Below, piece after piece: positions 63,450-64,000 of a stretch of 64,000 bases of DNA. The notes under the pieces are model-generated. The model saw nothing but the letters and a program-made list of their open reading frames with translations. It searched no databases and was not told the origin of the DNA. This DNA comes from Candidatus Rokuibacteriota bacterium (GTDB lineage Bacteria > Methylomirabilota > Methylomirabilia > Rokubacteriales > CSP1-6). The stretch is from the NCBI GenBank assembly GCA_023248995.1, contig JAHFDN010000002.1:62001-126000 (forward strand), read 5' to 3'. Both the position numbers and the translations under genes were made by a program. Position 1 is the first letter of the stretch. Each line of letters opens with the position of its first letter.

Positions 63450-64000
63450 CGTCGTCGAGGCCCTCCTGTTCGCCTCGGACACGCCGGTCGAGGTCGAGCG
63501 GATCCAGGAAGTGCTGGACCTCGGGAGCCCGGCCGAGGCGCGCGCGCTCGTCCTGGAGCTCCGAACCCGCTACGAGGTCGAGGATCGGGGCCTCCAGATC
63601 GTCGAGGTGGGCGGCGGCTTCAGGATGGTCACGCGGCCGGAGGTCGCGCCCTGGCTCGTCCGCCTGGCCAAGAGCCGGACGCGGAGCCGGCTCTCGCGCT
63701 CCGCGCTGGAAACGCTCGCGATCATCGGCTATCGCCAGCCCGTCTCGCGCCCGGAGATCGACATGATGCGCGGGGTGAATTCCGAGGCGGTGCTGGAAGG
63801 GCTCATGGACCGCCGCCTGATCCGGATCGCGGGAAGGAAGGACGCCCCCGGGCGTCCGTTCCTCTACGAGACGACGCGCGAATTCCTGGTGGCCTTCGGC
63901 CTCCGCGAACTCTCCGAGTTGCCCCACGTGGAGGGGGACCTCCCGGCGCCGTCCGCCGGGGAGTCGGGACAAGCGCTCACCGTCGGTGGACAAACGCCTC
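63433..64000 (+). CDS. scpB: Segregation and condensation protein B (3' truncated by window edge)
   Basis: 189 codons of ScpB with no stop before the edge. Two winged-helix domains are visible: 'VEALLFASDTPVEVERIQ' and 'LSRSALETLAIIGYRQPVSRPEI' (partial: SALETLAIIGYRQPV), with 'RGVNSEAVLEGLMDRRLI'. It dimerises and binds ScpA, completing the Smc complex with the Smc gene 40 kb upstream. Confidence 0.94.
   Translation, partial: MPQPIDVVEALLFASDTPVEVERIQEVLDLGSPAEARALVLELRTRYEVEDRGLQIVEVGGGFRMVTRPEVAPWLVRLAKSRTRSRLSRSALETLAIIGYRQPVSRPEIDMMRGVNSEAVLEGLMDRRLIRIAGRKDAPGRPFLYETTREFLVAFGLRELSELPHVEGDLPAPSAGESGQALTVGGQTP

Overview
The window is a strongly GC-rich bacterial chromosome segment made up almost entirely of core genes, most of them on the + strand with 1-4 base overlaps. 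A full lipid A/LPS assembly set, BamA, Skp, a Lol exporter and Lnt show a diderm (Gram-negative type) cell. The gene content and order, the GC bias and the GTG starts suggest an uncultured lineage such as Rokubacteria/Methylomirabilota or a deep deltaproteobacterial relative. That placement is inference; no rRNA is present to test it. I see no phage, IS element, CRISPR array or defence island.

Layout. 1-3.4 kb: the 3' end of panC, a tRNA-Ala(CGC) with its own promoter and terminator, a LemA/DUF2207 pair, a 38-residue zinc-ribbon protein and a HIT hydrolase. 3.4-7.5 kb (minus strand): the most unusual part. A periplasmic trypsin-like protease is joined through one membrane helix to a rhodanese whose active-site loop is interrupted by an in-frame TGA. 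The frame continues for 60 conserved-looking residues, and a SECIS-like hairpin follows the TGA, so I read it as a selenoprotein. Upstream lie a secreted protein of 24 octapeptide repeats behind a good sigma-54 promoter match, and a GAF-GGDEF diguanylate cyclase. 7.7-11.1 kb: two M16 peptidases (one active, one lacking the zinc motif) and a rhomboid protease. 11.2-23.7 kb: a nucleotidyltransferase/degenerate phosphomutase fusion, tlyA, nadK, recN, secA and smc, with a large perfect hairpin between nadK and recN.

23.8-39.8 kb: a rodZ-like gene, ftsY, the riboflavin genes ribD-ribE-ribBA-ribH, nusB, a phosphoesterase, lnt, prfB (with its programmed +1 frameshift), lysS, lolC/E, lolD, ilvE and clpC. 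39.9-50.7 kb: envelope assembly and lipid A: bamA, skp, lpxD, lpxA, a Gfo/Idh dehydrogenase, lpxI, lpxB, a DUF374 acyltransferase, waaA and lpxK. 50.7-61.7 kb: LPS core sugars: a GT9, five GT4 enzymes (with a RidA gene among them), gmhB, separate heptose kinase and adenylyltransferase genes, a heptosyltransferase and a GT2. 61.7-64 kb: trpS, scpA and a 3'-truncated scpB.

Together these genes make and export the outer membrane (lipid A, core, lipoproteins, barrel proteins), with housekeeping genes for translation, secretion, cofactor synthesis and chromosome condensation (Smc-ScpA-ScpB) around them. The candidate new biology is the selenocysteine rhodanese-protease and its repeat-protein neighbour.
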